In this document: piece by piece, positions 1 to 8,029 of the stretch | Numbering within the stretch: position 1 is the first letter of the stretch | Layout: each line of letters begins with the position of its first letter | NCBI RefSeq assembly: GCF_900129635.1 | Contig: NZ_FSRB01000001.1 | Location: 1,465,501-1,529,500 of the forward strand | Source of the DNA: Singulisphaera sp. GP187 | GTDB lineage: Bacteria; Planctomycetota; Planctomycetia; Isosphaerales; Isosphaeraceae | Direction of reading: 5' to 3' | DNA length: 64,000 nt | The notes under the pieces: generated by a model | The model's input: the letters and a program-made list of their open reading frames with translations, nothing else | Told to the model about the DNA's origin: nothing | The model's database searches: none | Translations under genes and position numbers: made by a program

Positions 1-1
1 G

Positions 2-451
2 ATTCTCTTTGTGAATGGCACCAACGACTTTGCCTACCCGTTGGATAGCTATCAGAAGTCCTACCGCCAGGTGCCGGGACCGGTCGACCTGTGCGTCACC
101 GTGCGGATGCCGCATGGTCACTCCCAGGGCTGGACGCCTCGGGAGATCGGCCTCTTCGTCGATAGCATTCTCGAGGGGGGTAAACCCTTGGCCCGGCTCG
201 GCGAGCCGGTGGTTGCCAACGGCCTCGCCGTGACGGAGATCGAGAGCCAGACTCCTCTGGTCAAGGCTGAGCTCGCCTACACCACGGATCAGTGCGAGTG
301 GCCGAAGCGAGAGTGGAAGACGATTGAGGCCACCCTCTCCCCAGGGAAGGCGTCGGTCAAGTTACCCGAGAACCGACCGCTCGTGTTCTTTCTTACGGTC
401 AAGGACGATCGGGGCGCGGTCACGAGCTCGCCGCATGGCGAGCTGAAGTGA
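2..451 (+). CDS. C-terminal part of an alpha/beta-hydrolase (acetylxylan esterase-like), cut by the window edge
   Basis: The reading frame is open from base 2 with no start in the window, so only about 149 C-terminal residues are present. An early strand ending in GTND would carry the catalytic acid of an alpha/beta-hydrolase, and a later MPHGHSQGW would carry the catalytic histidine. The nucleophile lies off the left edge. About 70 residues after the histidine form a beta-rich tail such as secreted planctomycete esterases often carry. The fold assignment rests on these motifs; the substrate is not determinable. A GTG at base 11 could be mistaken for a start, but the frame continues upstream with hydrolase-like sequence (ILFVNGTND). 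Confidence 0.6.
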   Translation: MLFVNGTNDFAYPLDSYQKSYRQVPGPVDLCVTVRMPHGHSQGWTPREIGLFVDSILEGGKPLARLGEPVVANGLAVTEIESQTPLVKAELAYTTDQCEWPKREWKTIEATLSPGKASVKLPENRPLVFFLTVKDDRGAVTSSPHGELK

Positions 452-597
452 ACGCACGCGTCGTTTTGCGGTCCAGATATGCTCGTGCGCTGGGAGGTGG
501 CCAAGCTCGGGTGGACAAAACGGGTGAAAAATCCGAAAAATTGGAAAAATCCCCAATTTCGTTCAACCGTTGAAGCGGTCAGGTCGATGAACAGGAT

Positions 598-623
598 GGA
601 TCTCCGCCAATAGGCGGAGATCC
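598..623 (+). terminator. Terminator-like hairpin after the esterase gene
   Basis: A perfect 11-bp inverted repeat (598-608 and 613-623) closes on an AATA loop. There is no U-run. It lies about 150 bp after the esterase stop and 45 bp before the next possible start, so it probably ends the esterase transcript. The role is inferred from structure only. Confidence 0.4.
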
Positions 624-667
624 GGCCGAAGCTGGTTAAGAAAGGCCGTGCTCACCCCACCAATACG

Positions 668-2467
668 ATGGAACGTCGGTGGGTTCACGCCAATGCGGCG
701 GAGATGTCCCCCCCCATTCGCCCAGCCTCTCGCGGCGGATCAGCCTTAGCTCATGGAGGAAACGTGGCCGCGATCGCCCCGACACTTCTCGCCACGAACG
801 ACGACCCTGCGCGACGAACCTGGCCGGTCCGCCAGGCGATGCTGGTGGGCCTGCTGGCTTTGATCTTGAACCTGGCGGGCAATGGTCGCATCAGCCTGTT
901 CGACCGCGACGAGCCGCGCTACGCGGGGGCCACGCGTGAAATGCGGGCCAGCGGCGATTGGGTGCATCCGACCTTCAATGCCGAGCCACGCTATCACAAG
1001 CCAGTGCTCATTTATTGGCTGATGATGGCCGGTACGGCGCTGGGGGGAGACAACCCGTTCGGCGTGCGTCTGATTTCCTCGTTGGCGGGAGCCTCCACCT
1101 GTCTTCTCGTCTGGTTCTGGGGCCGTCGCATGCTTGGCGAGCGGGCGGGCCTGCTCGCCGGCCTGATCCTGGCCACGGCGCCGATCGTTGTGGCCGAATC
1201 GAAAATGGCGACCACGGACGCGACCCTGATGCTCTGGGTTGTGGGCTGTCAGTTCTGCCTCTGGGAACTGTCTCAGCGCAGTTCCTGGAAGCTCGCGGCG
1301 CTATTTTGGAGCTTGCTCGGGCTGGCCATCCTGACCAAGTCCCCCGCCGGCCCGGTGCTCCTCGTGGCCTCTGGAGCCGTTTCGTGGTGGTGGGGTGGGC
1401 CCACCTCCTTTTTGAAGCGGCTCCACTGGCGTTGGGGCCCCTTGCTCTGCGCGGCGATCGTGCTTCCCTGGAACGTGGCGATCCTGATGAGGTCGCACGG
1501 CGAGTACTACAACGTCGCTGTTGGCTATCACATTATCCGCCGGGCGACGTCCGGGCTGGAAGAGCACGGTGGGTTTCCCGGCTATTACGTCGTCCTGAGC
1601 TTCCTGACCTGTTTTCCCTGGTCAGCGCTGCTCCCGGCGGCGCTTTACGCAGGGTGGACCCGGCGGAGAGAGTCGCCCGTCTTCGGGTTCCTGCTGGGCT
1701 GGATCGTCGGGCCTCTGATCTTGCTGGAATGTGTTCGGACGAAGTTGATCCACTACTATCTGCCGGCGTTCCCTGCCTGGGCTTTGCTGATCGCCTGGCT
1801 GATCGTCGCCGTGACCGAGTCGGATGTCGTGCTCGACGCCTGGAAGATGGGGCGTCTCGCGGTTCGGTTCCTGCAGGTGATCGCGACGGGGGCGATCGCT
1901 GGCCTCTGGGCCGCCGCCTGGTTTGCTCCTCCTGGGCTCCGCCTGGCCTGTCTCGTCCTCTCGGCCGTCATGCTCGTCGGCACCCTTTTGTTCCACGTCC
2001 ACTACAAGATGGGGGGGATCGAGCGAGCGACTCCGGTTCTGATCGCCTCGAGCGCGTTCATGACGTTGTTGCTCGGTGCCTGGGTTTTGCCGGCCCTCGA
2101 ACCGTTCCGAATCTCGGGCGTGATCGGCCGGCGGCTCGCCGTGCTCGAATCGCGCGAGAATGCGAAGGCGATCCTTTGCACGTTCGACCTGCCGGGAGTG
2201 GTCTACGCCCTCGGCCACCCGGCGCCGATCGTCCGCCGGCTCGACAAGCTGATCGCCCAGGTTGACCGGGACCAGAAGGTGATTGTCCCTCTCCGCCCCC
2301 ATGAAGTTCCCGTCCTCCAACGCCAGGCTCGGCTGGACGTCGAGGTCCAAGAGACCATCCGCGGTTACAACCTGGACAAAGGACGCAGTGAAACGCTGAT
2401 CATGGCGGTCATCAGACCGAAGGGGCCGGGCCTCGCGAAACTGCCGAGTCCCTCGGTCATTCGCTAG
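668..2467 (+). CDS. GT39-type (ArnT/PMT-like) membrane glycosyltransferase
   Basis: A polytopic protein of up to 599 residues. After the first membrane span comes FDRDEPRYAGATREM, the acidic loop typical of ArnT/PMT (GT39) glycosyltransferases that use lipid-phosphate sugar donors, then HKPVLIYWLMM and about ten further hydrophobic spans. The soluble C-terminal tail is about 120 residues. It probably transfers a sugar from a polyprenyl phosphate donor to an envelope acceptor; the acceptor is unknown. The ATG at 668 has no ribosome site, whereas a GTG at 764 sits 4 bases after GGAGG and would remove a poorly conserved 32-residue N-terminus, so the true start may be 764. Confidence 0.85.
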   Translation: MERRWVHANAAEMSPPIRPASRGGSALAHGGNVAAIAPTLLATNDDPARRTWPVRQAMLVGLLALILNLAGNGRISLFDRDEPRYAGATREMRASGDWVHPTFNAEPRYHKPVLIYWLMMAGTALGGDNPFGVRLISSLAGASTCLLVWFWGRRMLGERAGLLAGLILATAPIVVAESKMATTDATLMLWVVGCQFCLWELSQRSSWKLAALFWSLLGLAILTKSPAGPVLLVASGAVSWWWGGPTSFLKRLHWRWGPLLCAAIVLPWNVAILMRSHGEYYNVAVGYHIIRRATSGLEEHGGFPGYYVVLSFLTCFPWSALLPAALYAGWTRRRESPVFGFLLGWIVGPLILLECVRTKLIHYYLPAFPAWALLIAWLIVAVTESDVVLDAWKMGRLAVRFLQVIATGAIAGLWAAAWFAPPGLRLACLVLSAVMLVGTLLFHVHYKMGGIERATPVLIASSAFMTLLLGAWVLPALEPFRISGVIGRRLAVLESRENAKAILCTFDLPGVVYALGHPAPIVRRLDKLIAQVDRDQKVIVPLRPHEVPVLQRQARLDVEVQETIRGYNLDKGRSETLIMAVIRPKGPGLAKLPSPSVIR

Positions 2468-2482
2468 GCGGAGACGGGGTGC

Positions 2483-2511
2483 CCCACCGTCGGGTTCCGG
2501 CCGACGGTGGG
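2483..2511 (+). terminator. Terminator-like hairpin after the GT39 gene
   Basis: A perfect 11-bp inverted repeat (2483-2493 and 2501-2511) with a 7-base loop lies 16 bp after the glycosyltransferase stop. It has no strong U-run. The position suggests transcription termination before the sulfotransferase-like gene. Confidence 0.45.
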
Positions 2512-2635
2512 TTCCAATTCGGCGTCGTTGAGCGATAATGAGTGTCCGTCAGTGAGACCGGGCTGGGCCGGATGAAATCAAGGCGGCCGCGTCCTTGAAT
2601 CCGCCCCGTCCAGGCCCAACGGCACTTGAACCGCC

Positions 2636-3391
2636 ATGTCTGTACCACTCCGCATCGCCATGTGGTCGGGCCCGCGAAATATCTCGACGGCGCTCATGCG
2701 TTCGTGGGGTAACCGTCCCGACACGTTCGTTTCCGACGAACCACTTTACGCCCATTATCTTCAACAGACGGGCATCGATCACCCTGGTGCCGCCGAGGTG
2801 ATCGCGGGGCATGAGCCTGACTGGAACAAGGTGGTCGCCTGGCTGACCGGCCCGATCCCCGACGGTAAGCCGGTCTTCTTTCAGAAGCAGATGGCGCATC
2901 ATCTCTTGCCCCGGATCGACCGCGCCTGGCTCGGCCTGGTCTCCAACGCGTTCCTGATCCGCGACCCGCGCGAAATGCTCGCGTCGCTCGTCAAGGTTCT
3001 TCCTCACCCGACCGTCCAGGATACGGGTCTTCCCCAGCAGGTCGAGATCTTCGAGTGGGTCAGGCGACGCGGCGACACCATCCCTCCGGTGGTGGACGCT
3101 CGTGATGTCCTCGAGGATCCGCGCACCACGCTCGCGATGTTGTGCGACGCGTTGGGAGTCCCATTTCTGGACGCGATGCTCTCCTGGCCCGCGGGACGAC
3201 GCTCCAGCGACGGCGTCTGGGCGAAGTACTGGTACGCGAACGTTGAGAAGAGCACCTCGTTCCAGCGACCGACTGTTTCGAGGGAACCGTTTCCCGCCCA
3301 GCTCGAAGGACTGCTCCAGGAGTGCGTCCCCTACTACGAGACGCTCTATGAGCATCGATTGCGCCGACCTGGCGAGGCCGAGGAACGCTAA
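2636..3391 (+). CDS. PAPS-sulfotransferase-like P-loop protein
   Basis: 251 residues. The N-terminus MWSGPRNISTALMRSW matches the 5'-phosphosulfate-binding P-loop of sulfotransferases. LIRDPREMLAS near residue 105 matches the 3'-phosphate-binding segment with its conserved Arg and Ser. The final base of the stop codon is the first base of the next gene's start (TAATG), so translation is probably coupled to the class IV aminotransferase that follows. The tight pairing suggests the two act on one substrate, perhaps a hydroxylated or amino-acid-like small molecule; that is inference. Whether it sulfates or only binds a nucleotide is not known. Confidence 0.75.
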   Translation: MSVPLRIAMWSGPRNISTALMRSWGNRPDTFVSDEPLYAHYLQQTGIDHPGAAEVIAGHEPDWNKVVAWLTGPIPDGKPVFFQKQMAHHLLPRIDRAWLGLVSNAFLIRDPREMLASLVKVLPHPTVQDTGLPQQVEIFEWVRRRGDTIPPVVDARDVLEDPRTTLAMLCDALGVPFLDAMLSWPAGRRSSDGVWAKYWYANVEKSTSFQRPTVSREPFPAQLEGLLQECVPYYETLYEHRLRRPGEAEER

Positions 3392-4293
3392 TGCTGCAGC
3401 AATACGATGAACGCAACCGCGACCTGATCGTCAACATCAATGGCGACCTGCGGCATCGGGATCAGGCGGGGATTAGTCCGTTCGACTCGGCCGTTCAGGG
3501 AGGGGATGCGGTCTGGGAAGGGCTGAGGCTCTATGACGGTCGGATTTTTCGGTTGGTCGAGCATCTCGACCGACTCCGGAGCTCGGCCCTTGCGCTTGCC
3601 TTCGCCGAGATTCCCACGCACGAAGCTCTGATCGAGCAGATTCGCCGCACTCTGGAAGCGAATCGGATGCGCGATGGCGTGCATATTCGCCTGACCCTGA
3701 CGCGCGGGGTCAAGGTGACGTCGGGGATGGATCCCCGGCTCAATCGCGCGGGGCCGACCTTGATTGTCCTGGCCGAGTACAAGCCGCCTGTCTACGACAA
3801 GGCCGGGATCACGCTGCTGACCAGCACGATTCGTCGCCCCCCGCCCGATAGCCTGGATCCCAAGATTCACCACTGCAACCTGATTCCGTCGATCCTCGCC
3901 AAGATCCAGGCCAATGCCGGCGGCGCCGACGATGCCTTGATGCTCGATCCTCGTGGGTTCATCGCCGAAACCAATGCCACGCATGTCTTTGTGGTCTTCA
4001 AGGGAGAGGTGGCCACCAGTCGAACCCTGGCCTGTCCCGAGGGCATTACCCGAACCGTGGTCCTCGAACTCTGCGAGCGTCACGCGATCCCCCACGCCGA
4101 GCGTGACCTCTCGCTTACCGAGGTTTATCGCGCGGAGGAGGTCTTCTGTACCGGCACGATGGGAGAGCTTGCCCCGGTGACGACGATCGATGGCCGGACC
4201 ATCGGCAACGGGAGCGTTGGACCCGTGACCGTTCGGCTGGGGACCCTGTTTCGGGAGTTGACCGCGACCGAAGGGGTTGCGGTGGTTAACTGA
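3391..4293 (+). CDS. Class IV aminotransferase (BCAT / D-amino acid aminotransferase-like)
   Basis: 300 residues, normal for fold-type IV PLP aminotransferases. The N-terminal FDSAVQGGDAVWEGLR corresponds to the conserved start of the IlvE/DAAT fold. The lysine of KIHHCNLI near residue 157 is the expected PLP Schiff-base lysine. FIAETNATHVFVV and CPEGITRTVV are the cofactor-binding loops. The start overlaps the stop of the sulfotransferase-like gene by one base. No leucine, isoleucine or valine biosynthesis gene is nearby, so assignment as the housekeeping ilvE is not secure and a specialised role with its partner is equally likely. Confidence 0.85.
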   Translation: MLQQYDERNRDLIVNINGDLRHRDQAGISPFDSAVQGGDAVWEGLRLYDGRIFRLVEHLDRLRSSALALAFAEIPTHEALIEQIRRTLEANRMRDGVHIRLTLTRGVKVTSGMDPRLNRAGPTLIVLAEYKPPVYDKAGITLLTSTIRRPPPDSLDPKIHHCNLIPSILAKIQANAGGADDALMLDPRGFIAETNATHVFVVFKGEVATSRTLACPEGITRTVVLELCERHAIPHAERDLSLTEVYRAEEVFCTGTMGELAPVTTIDGRTIGNGSVGPVTVRLGTLFRELTATEGVAVVN

Positions 4294-4333
4294 CCCAAAT
4301 CGGGCCGAGGCGGATTCCGGGCGTGTGGGGGGC

Positions 4334-4362
4334 TTGACCCATGCCCGAAAATTCCCTATCGT
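4334..4362 (+). promoter_or_regulatory. Putative sigma70-type promoter of rpsR
   Basis: TTGACC at 4334-4339 and TATCGT at 4357-4362 are separated by 17 bp, about 90 bp before the rpsR start. The spacing is ideal, but the -10 box is only a partial match. Confidence 0.4.
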
Positions 4363-4450
4363 TATGGTTTCCCGATGAGGTTGGCCACACCGCCAAGCGA
4401 CTCGCTCCGTCCACGCAAGGGTTTTGAGTTCGTCCGAGGACACCTGGTCT

Positions 4451-4693
4451 ATGCCGCGGAAAAAATTTGGTCGAAACCGGAAGAACCGCTGCCGGTTCTG
4501 CACTCCTGAAGGCTGCCCGCGTCCGGCGTATGTCGATTACAAGGACGTTGGCCTGCTGAAGAAGCTCTGCACCAACCAGAGCAAGATGTTCTCGCGTAAG
4601 CGGAGCGGGAATTGTGCGGCATTCCAGCGCGCGTCGAGCGATGCAGTGAAGCGGGCTCGCTTCATGGCGCTCATCCCCTACGTGGGCGAGTAA
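4451..4693 (+). CDS. rpsR: 30S ribosomal protein bS18
   Basis: 80 residues from the ATG at 4451. The core VDYKDVGLLKKLC, then SRKRSGNCAAFQR and the C-terminal KRARFMALIPYV are diagnostic of bS18. It keeps a cysteine pair (CRFC) plus further cysteines, so it is a zinc-binding-type form. An upstream TTG at 4424 would add nine unconserved residues, so the ATG is preferred. Unlike the common rpsF-ssb-rpsR-rplI cluster, the gene stands alone here with its own likely promoter. Confidence 0.95.
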   Translation: MPRKKFGRNRKNRCRFCTPEGCPRPAYVDYKDVGLLKKLCTNQSKMFSRKRSGNCAAFQRASSDAVKRARFMALIPYVGE

Positions 4694-4818
4694 TGCGATT
4701 CAACGGGGCGTGAGACCAAGGCTGTCTTGCGTCCCTCCTTTTTTTTTCTTCCCGCCTCCGCCCCGTTTTCCTTTTTCCCTCTCCTTGAGCGATCAAGCGG
4801 CTGGATTCCCAGGGTTTC

Positions 4819-6399
4819 TCAACCTCGTTTCAGGAATTCCAGGAACTCTTGGTTTAGATCTTCGTAGGAAACGCCCAGTCGTTCCTGGAGCGAGCGCCCA
4901 GTGTCGCGGCGGAGAATGCCGCGGTAAGCGTCCTTGGCGTAGTCGAGAAACGGCTCGCGATACGCCTGCTCTCGCCCTTGCATCAGGAAGACGGCGAGCG
5001 CCATCGACTCGGCGTAGTGGAGATGAATCGAAGCCTCGGCGTTGAAGGCCGCTTGATCGAGTTGCAAGAGCTGCTCGATCGGTAGGAATGCGCCTCGCTC
5101 CATCTGCGCTCGCGCGGCGTCGATTCTCGGGCCGGCAACACCCCCGACCATCAAGACCCCATCGGACCCCGCGACCACCGTTTCGAAATAGGTGCCGAGG
5201 CCCTCGAACACCCAGTAGTTGCCCACGTTCTTGTTGTAGCCGTTTCGCCCCGCCGTCTCGAACAAGAGTTGGTGGGAAACCTCGTGAAACAGGGTGGCGG
5301 TCGCGTTGATCTCGGCTTCCGGATCGTGAAAGAAATAGGCGGGAGCGCGTTTTCCCTTGCCGGACTTCGGGGGAATGTAAATCCCCAGGCTGCCCTCAAT
5401 TTTGGGCTCATAAGGGATGAGGTAGTCGACGTACTCCTGCTTGGTCTTGAAATAGTAGACCTGGTGCGGGTCGTTGTTGGAGTTTTTTTCGCCGACCAAT
5501 TTCTTGTCGCGGAACCGTTGAGCCAGCGGAAGCCGCGAGTCGGTCTCAATCACGTCGGCGAGCAACGAGAAAAAGAGGTCGTGGAACGCTTCGAGCTGCC
5601 GACCGAAGGCGATCGCCTGGGAGAACGGGACGTTGGTCTGGATCCTGAAATGCTCGGTGGAGATCCTCCAGCCGCTCTTCCAAGGGCTATGGAGCTGGTC
5701 GGCCTGCTCGGCGGGGAGCCATCGAACATTCGCTTGGCCCCGGGTCGGTGGGGCGGGGAGCTCTCCCTTTTCGAGGTGGGGAACCCACGATGATTGGACC
5801 CACCCGAAGGTCGGGTGATCGACCATGCCTTTGCGGAGCTGACTGCTTGCGAACGGGGTGGCCCAGCCCTTCTCATGCGGGATGTAGCCGAGGAGCCGAC
5901 GTGCTTCGGGGTGGTTGGGCTGTCGGCTGAGAACGCCGCGCAGGCAGGCATCCGCCAGCGCGTAGTGCGTTGGGTTCGAGCTGACCGCACGCTCCGCGAG
6001 TTCGAAGAGCGCCGAGGCCGTCTTCTCCTGGATCGCGCGGAGCTCGCCGTTCCAGGCGTTGGCGTCGTTTGGCTTTGCCGCGACATTGGCCAGCCCGTTC
6101 ACCGTGGTGGATTCGACCTTGGACAGCAGCACAAACCGAGTGGCCCCATCGGCCGGGGGAATCGGTTCGATCTTGGACCGGACCGCCTTGGCTGCGCTGG
6201 GCTGCCCTTGTTGAGTCAGCCGAGTGGCCAAGCGATCAAGCTCCGCCGTCTCCTGCGCGCGGATCGTCTGAACGGCTTGGCGGAGGTTTGCGGCGGGCTG
6301 ATCCGCCAGGTCGGGTGGGGGGACCTGAAGGGTCAGAAGGAGTCCGAGGCTGCAAGAAAGGACCAACATTCGCGATTCCCTCGCAAACCCAAGAGTCAT
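4819..6399 (-). CDS. Exported zinc-metallopeptidase-like protein (DUF1570 type)
   Basis: 526 residues. A hydrophobic segment beginning MLVLSCSLGLLLTL (residues 11-24) looks like a signal peptide, and a start at residue 11 is possible. Residues about 25-215 are Ala/Gln-rich and helical. The C-terminal half contains LFHEVSHQLLFE, an HExxH zinc motif, and VFEGLGTYFE about 30 residues later, which can supply the third zinc ligand. This arrangement is that of planctomycete DUF1570 proteins, presumed secreted peptidases. It faces the small exported protein at 6565 divergently. The substrate is unknown. Confidence 0.7.
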   Translation of the reverse strand: MTLGFARESRMLVLSCSLGLLLTLQVPPPDLADQPAANLRQAVQTIRAQETAELDRLATRLTQQGQPSAAKAVRSKIEPIPPADGATRFVLLSKVESTTVNGLANVAAKPNDANAWNGELRAIQEKTASALFELAERAVSSNPTHYALADACLRGVLSRQPNHPEARRLLGYIPHEKGWATPFASSQLRKGMVDHPTFGWVQSSWVPHLEKGELPAPPTRGQANVRWLPAEQADQLHSPWKSGWRISTEHFRIQTNVPFSQAIAFGRQLEAFHDLFFSLLADVIETDSRLPLAQRFRDKKLVGEKNSNNDPHQVYYFKTKQEYVDYLIPYEPKIEGSLGIYIPPKSGKGKRAPAYFFHDPEAEINATATLFHEVSHQLLFETAGRNGYNKNVGNYWVFEGLGTYFETVVAGSDGVLMVGGVAGPRIDAARAQMERGAFLPIEQLLQLDQAAFNAEASIHLHYAESMALAVFLMQGREQAYREPFLDYAKDAYRGILRRDTGRSLQERLGVSYEDLNQEFLEFLKRG

Positions 6400-6564
6400 A
6401 AGGGGAGAGCGGGACGACCGTGGTCTTGAGAACGGGGACGTTCCGCACGCCGGGCTTGTTCGGTTCCTCTGGACGGGTCAGGTCAACTGGCGCACAATGC
6501 GCGCCAAGGTGAGGTTGGGATGACCTCGAAGTCGATTTCCGCGAGGTGAAACGGAGTCCGCCCG

Positions 6565-7107
6565 ATGCCGAGAAAAATACCCCGCGCAGTGATTCTGGTG
6601 ATCGGCCTGGTGATTGGCTGGGGCTTGGATCATCTCCCGCGCTCCGGGTCGGTCGTCCTGGCCAGTGGCGGTGATCGGTCGGGGGAGTCGATCCTGGCGA
6701 GTGGGCCAGTCATGGTCGGCTATAACGATAAGAATCGGGTCCAGATCCCGCTCGAGGCCATCTATTACCTCGACTATAAGGGGGGACGGCTCCTGGCAAC
6801 CATTCCCTCGTTCCGGCAATCGGTGGGCTCCGCCAAACTGATCGATACGTTCGGCGAGCGCGACCTTGTCGCCGACTTCAAACTCAACCTCGACTCCGGT
6901 CCCCGGCCCCAATTCCTGATGACGACCGGCTCGTTGGGAACTTACAGCGAAGGCTGGGCCCCGCTCTTTGTGTTTGAGACGACGACGAGCCAGGTCGCCG
7001 TCTACAAAGTCGAACAGCAAATGGTTGGGGCGAAAACGACGCCCAAGTTTGAACTGATGGAGCTTCACGCCCTGCCAGCGTCGACTCCTCCTCCGGAACC
7101 ACGTTGA
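6565..7107 (+). CDS. Exported or membrane-anchored protein of unknown function
   Basis: 180 residues. The N-terminus MPRKIPRAVILVIGLVIGWG is a basic stretch followed by one hydrophobic segment, so the protein is exported or anchored. The rest is a soluble beta-rich region (VMVGYNDKNRVQIPLEAIYYLD; ending near FELMELHALP) with no catalytic motif I recognise. It is transcribed divergently from the metallopeptidase, 165 bp away. Family unknown. Confidence 0.6.
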   Translation: MPRKIPRAVILVIGLVIGWGLDHLPRSGSVVLASGGDRSGESILASGPVMVGYNDKNRVQIPLEAIYYLDYKGGRLLATIPSFRQSVGSAKLIDTFGERDLVADFKLNLDSGPRPQFLMTTGSLGTYSEGWAPLFVFETTTSQVAVYKVEQQMVGAKTTPKFELMELHALPASTPPPEPR

Positions 7108-7111
7108 GCCC

Positions 7112-7179
7112 GCCCTGGCGCCATCGAAATGGGCCAGGGCTTGCTCACCCGCTCGCCGCCCCGCTCGAGGGGCGGCGAG
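7112..7179. terminator. Two stacked hairpins between convergent genes
   Basis: An 8-bp repeat (7112-7119 and 7133-7140) and a perfect 11-bp repeat (7152-7162 and 7169-7179) fill the gap between the convergent genes ending at 7107 and 7191. They probably form a bidirectional terminator. Confidence 0.5.
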
Positions 7180-7190
7180 ATTGGATTGGG

Positions 7191-7973
7191 TTATTGGGGA
7201 AGCACCACTCCGCCACCGACCGCCGGCCCGATGACTTGGATATCCCCCGGTTTCCCGCCGCCTGGTGCCGCGGCTCCGGGAGCCCCTGGTGCCGCGGCTC
7301 CAGGGGCGCCTGCCGCGGGCGCCGCGGCTCCTCCTCCCGCGCCGGCCGCGTCCTCGAGAATCGATTCGGTGCCGTAAGGGCGTGCTTCCTGATGGTTCAG
7401 GAGCCATTCCGCCTTGGGATCGAAGACCTTGGAATCGCCGTACTCACGGAACGGGTCGCGCGAGCCGGGGACGTGCTCGGCGAAGACCAAGCCCGTGGTG
7501 TACTGGAAGAAGGCGAGCCATTTGCGGTCGAGGCCCATGCCAAACGGCGGCTGGGTCTTGTAGTCGATCACCCCTAAAATCTTCTTGTGCACCGGCGCGG
7601 TCTCGAGTGCCACAAGCAGGATCGCCACGGTGACGACGGCGCCTGCGAATCCGAAGACGAGCCGCCCGAGCTGATAGACGATCGAGGGGAACCGGACCAT
7701 GGCGGGCGCCATTGATTCGGTGATCAATCGAAGCAAGAACGTCACGATGATGAACAGGGCCAGCAGGCAGAGGGTATCCGAGAACCCCCAGCCGATTCCG
7801 GTCCCATCCAGCAGCTTCGCCAACGGCTCATAGAAGTTGAAGGCGATGATGCCGCCGAACAGGACGTTGAAGAACATCAGGACAGCGCCCCAGAGTCCTT
7901 CGCTCGTCAAGGCCCAGGTCAGGCCTGCGATGAGGGCGACGATCACCAGGTTGACGACGATCTCCATGGACAA
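7191..7973 (-). CDS. CvpA-like four-span membrane protein with an Ala/Gly/Pro-rich tail
   Basis: 260 residues. Four hydrophobic segments in the first about 135 residues resemble the CvpA (colicin V production) family. A soluble region of about 65 residues follows, then a low-complexity tail with repeated GAAAPG units. It is the last gene of a leftward run behind pilT and the pilB-like ATPase, with 56 bp between it and the latter. Functional linkage to the pilus/secretion genes is inferred from position only. Confidence 0.65.
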   Translation of the reverse strand: MSMEIVVNLVIVALIAGLTWALTSEGLWGAVLMFFNVLFGGIIAFNFYEPLAKLLDGTGIGWGFSDTLCLLALFIIVTFLLRLITESMAPAMVRFPSIVYQLGRLVFGFAGAVVTVAILLVALETAPVHKKILGVIDYKTQPPFGMGLDRKWLAFFQYTTGLVFAEHVPGSRDPFREYGDSKVFDPKAEWLLNHQEARPYGTESILEDAAGAGGGAAAPAAGAPGAAAPGAPGAAAPGGGKPGDIQVIGPAVGGGVVLPQ

Positions 7974-8029
7974 ATCCCTCAGCGTAAATTCAAAAAAAGT
8001 GTAGATCGAGAGTGGGCGTCGTCCACGCG

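Noticed and set aside
1622..2350. 242-aa minus-strand open frame opposite the GT39 gene
   Set aside because: Low-complexity, Arg/Asp-rich translation without family motifs; a high-GC shadow of the membrane protein gene.
7250..7340. Short repeated GC-rich units, possible CRISPR or VNTR
   Set aside because: They encode the Ala/Gly/Pro-rich tail of the CvpA-like protein; no spacer structure.
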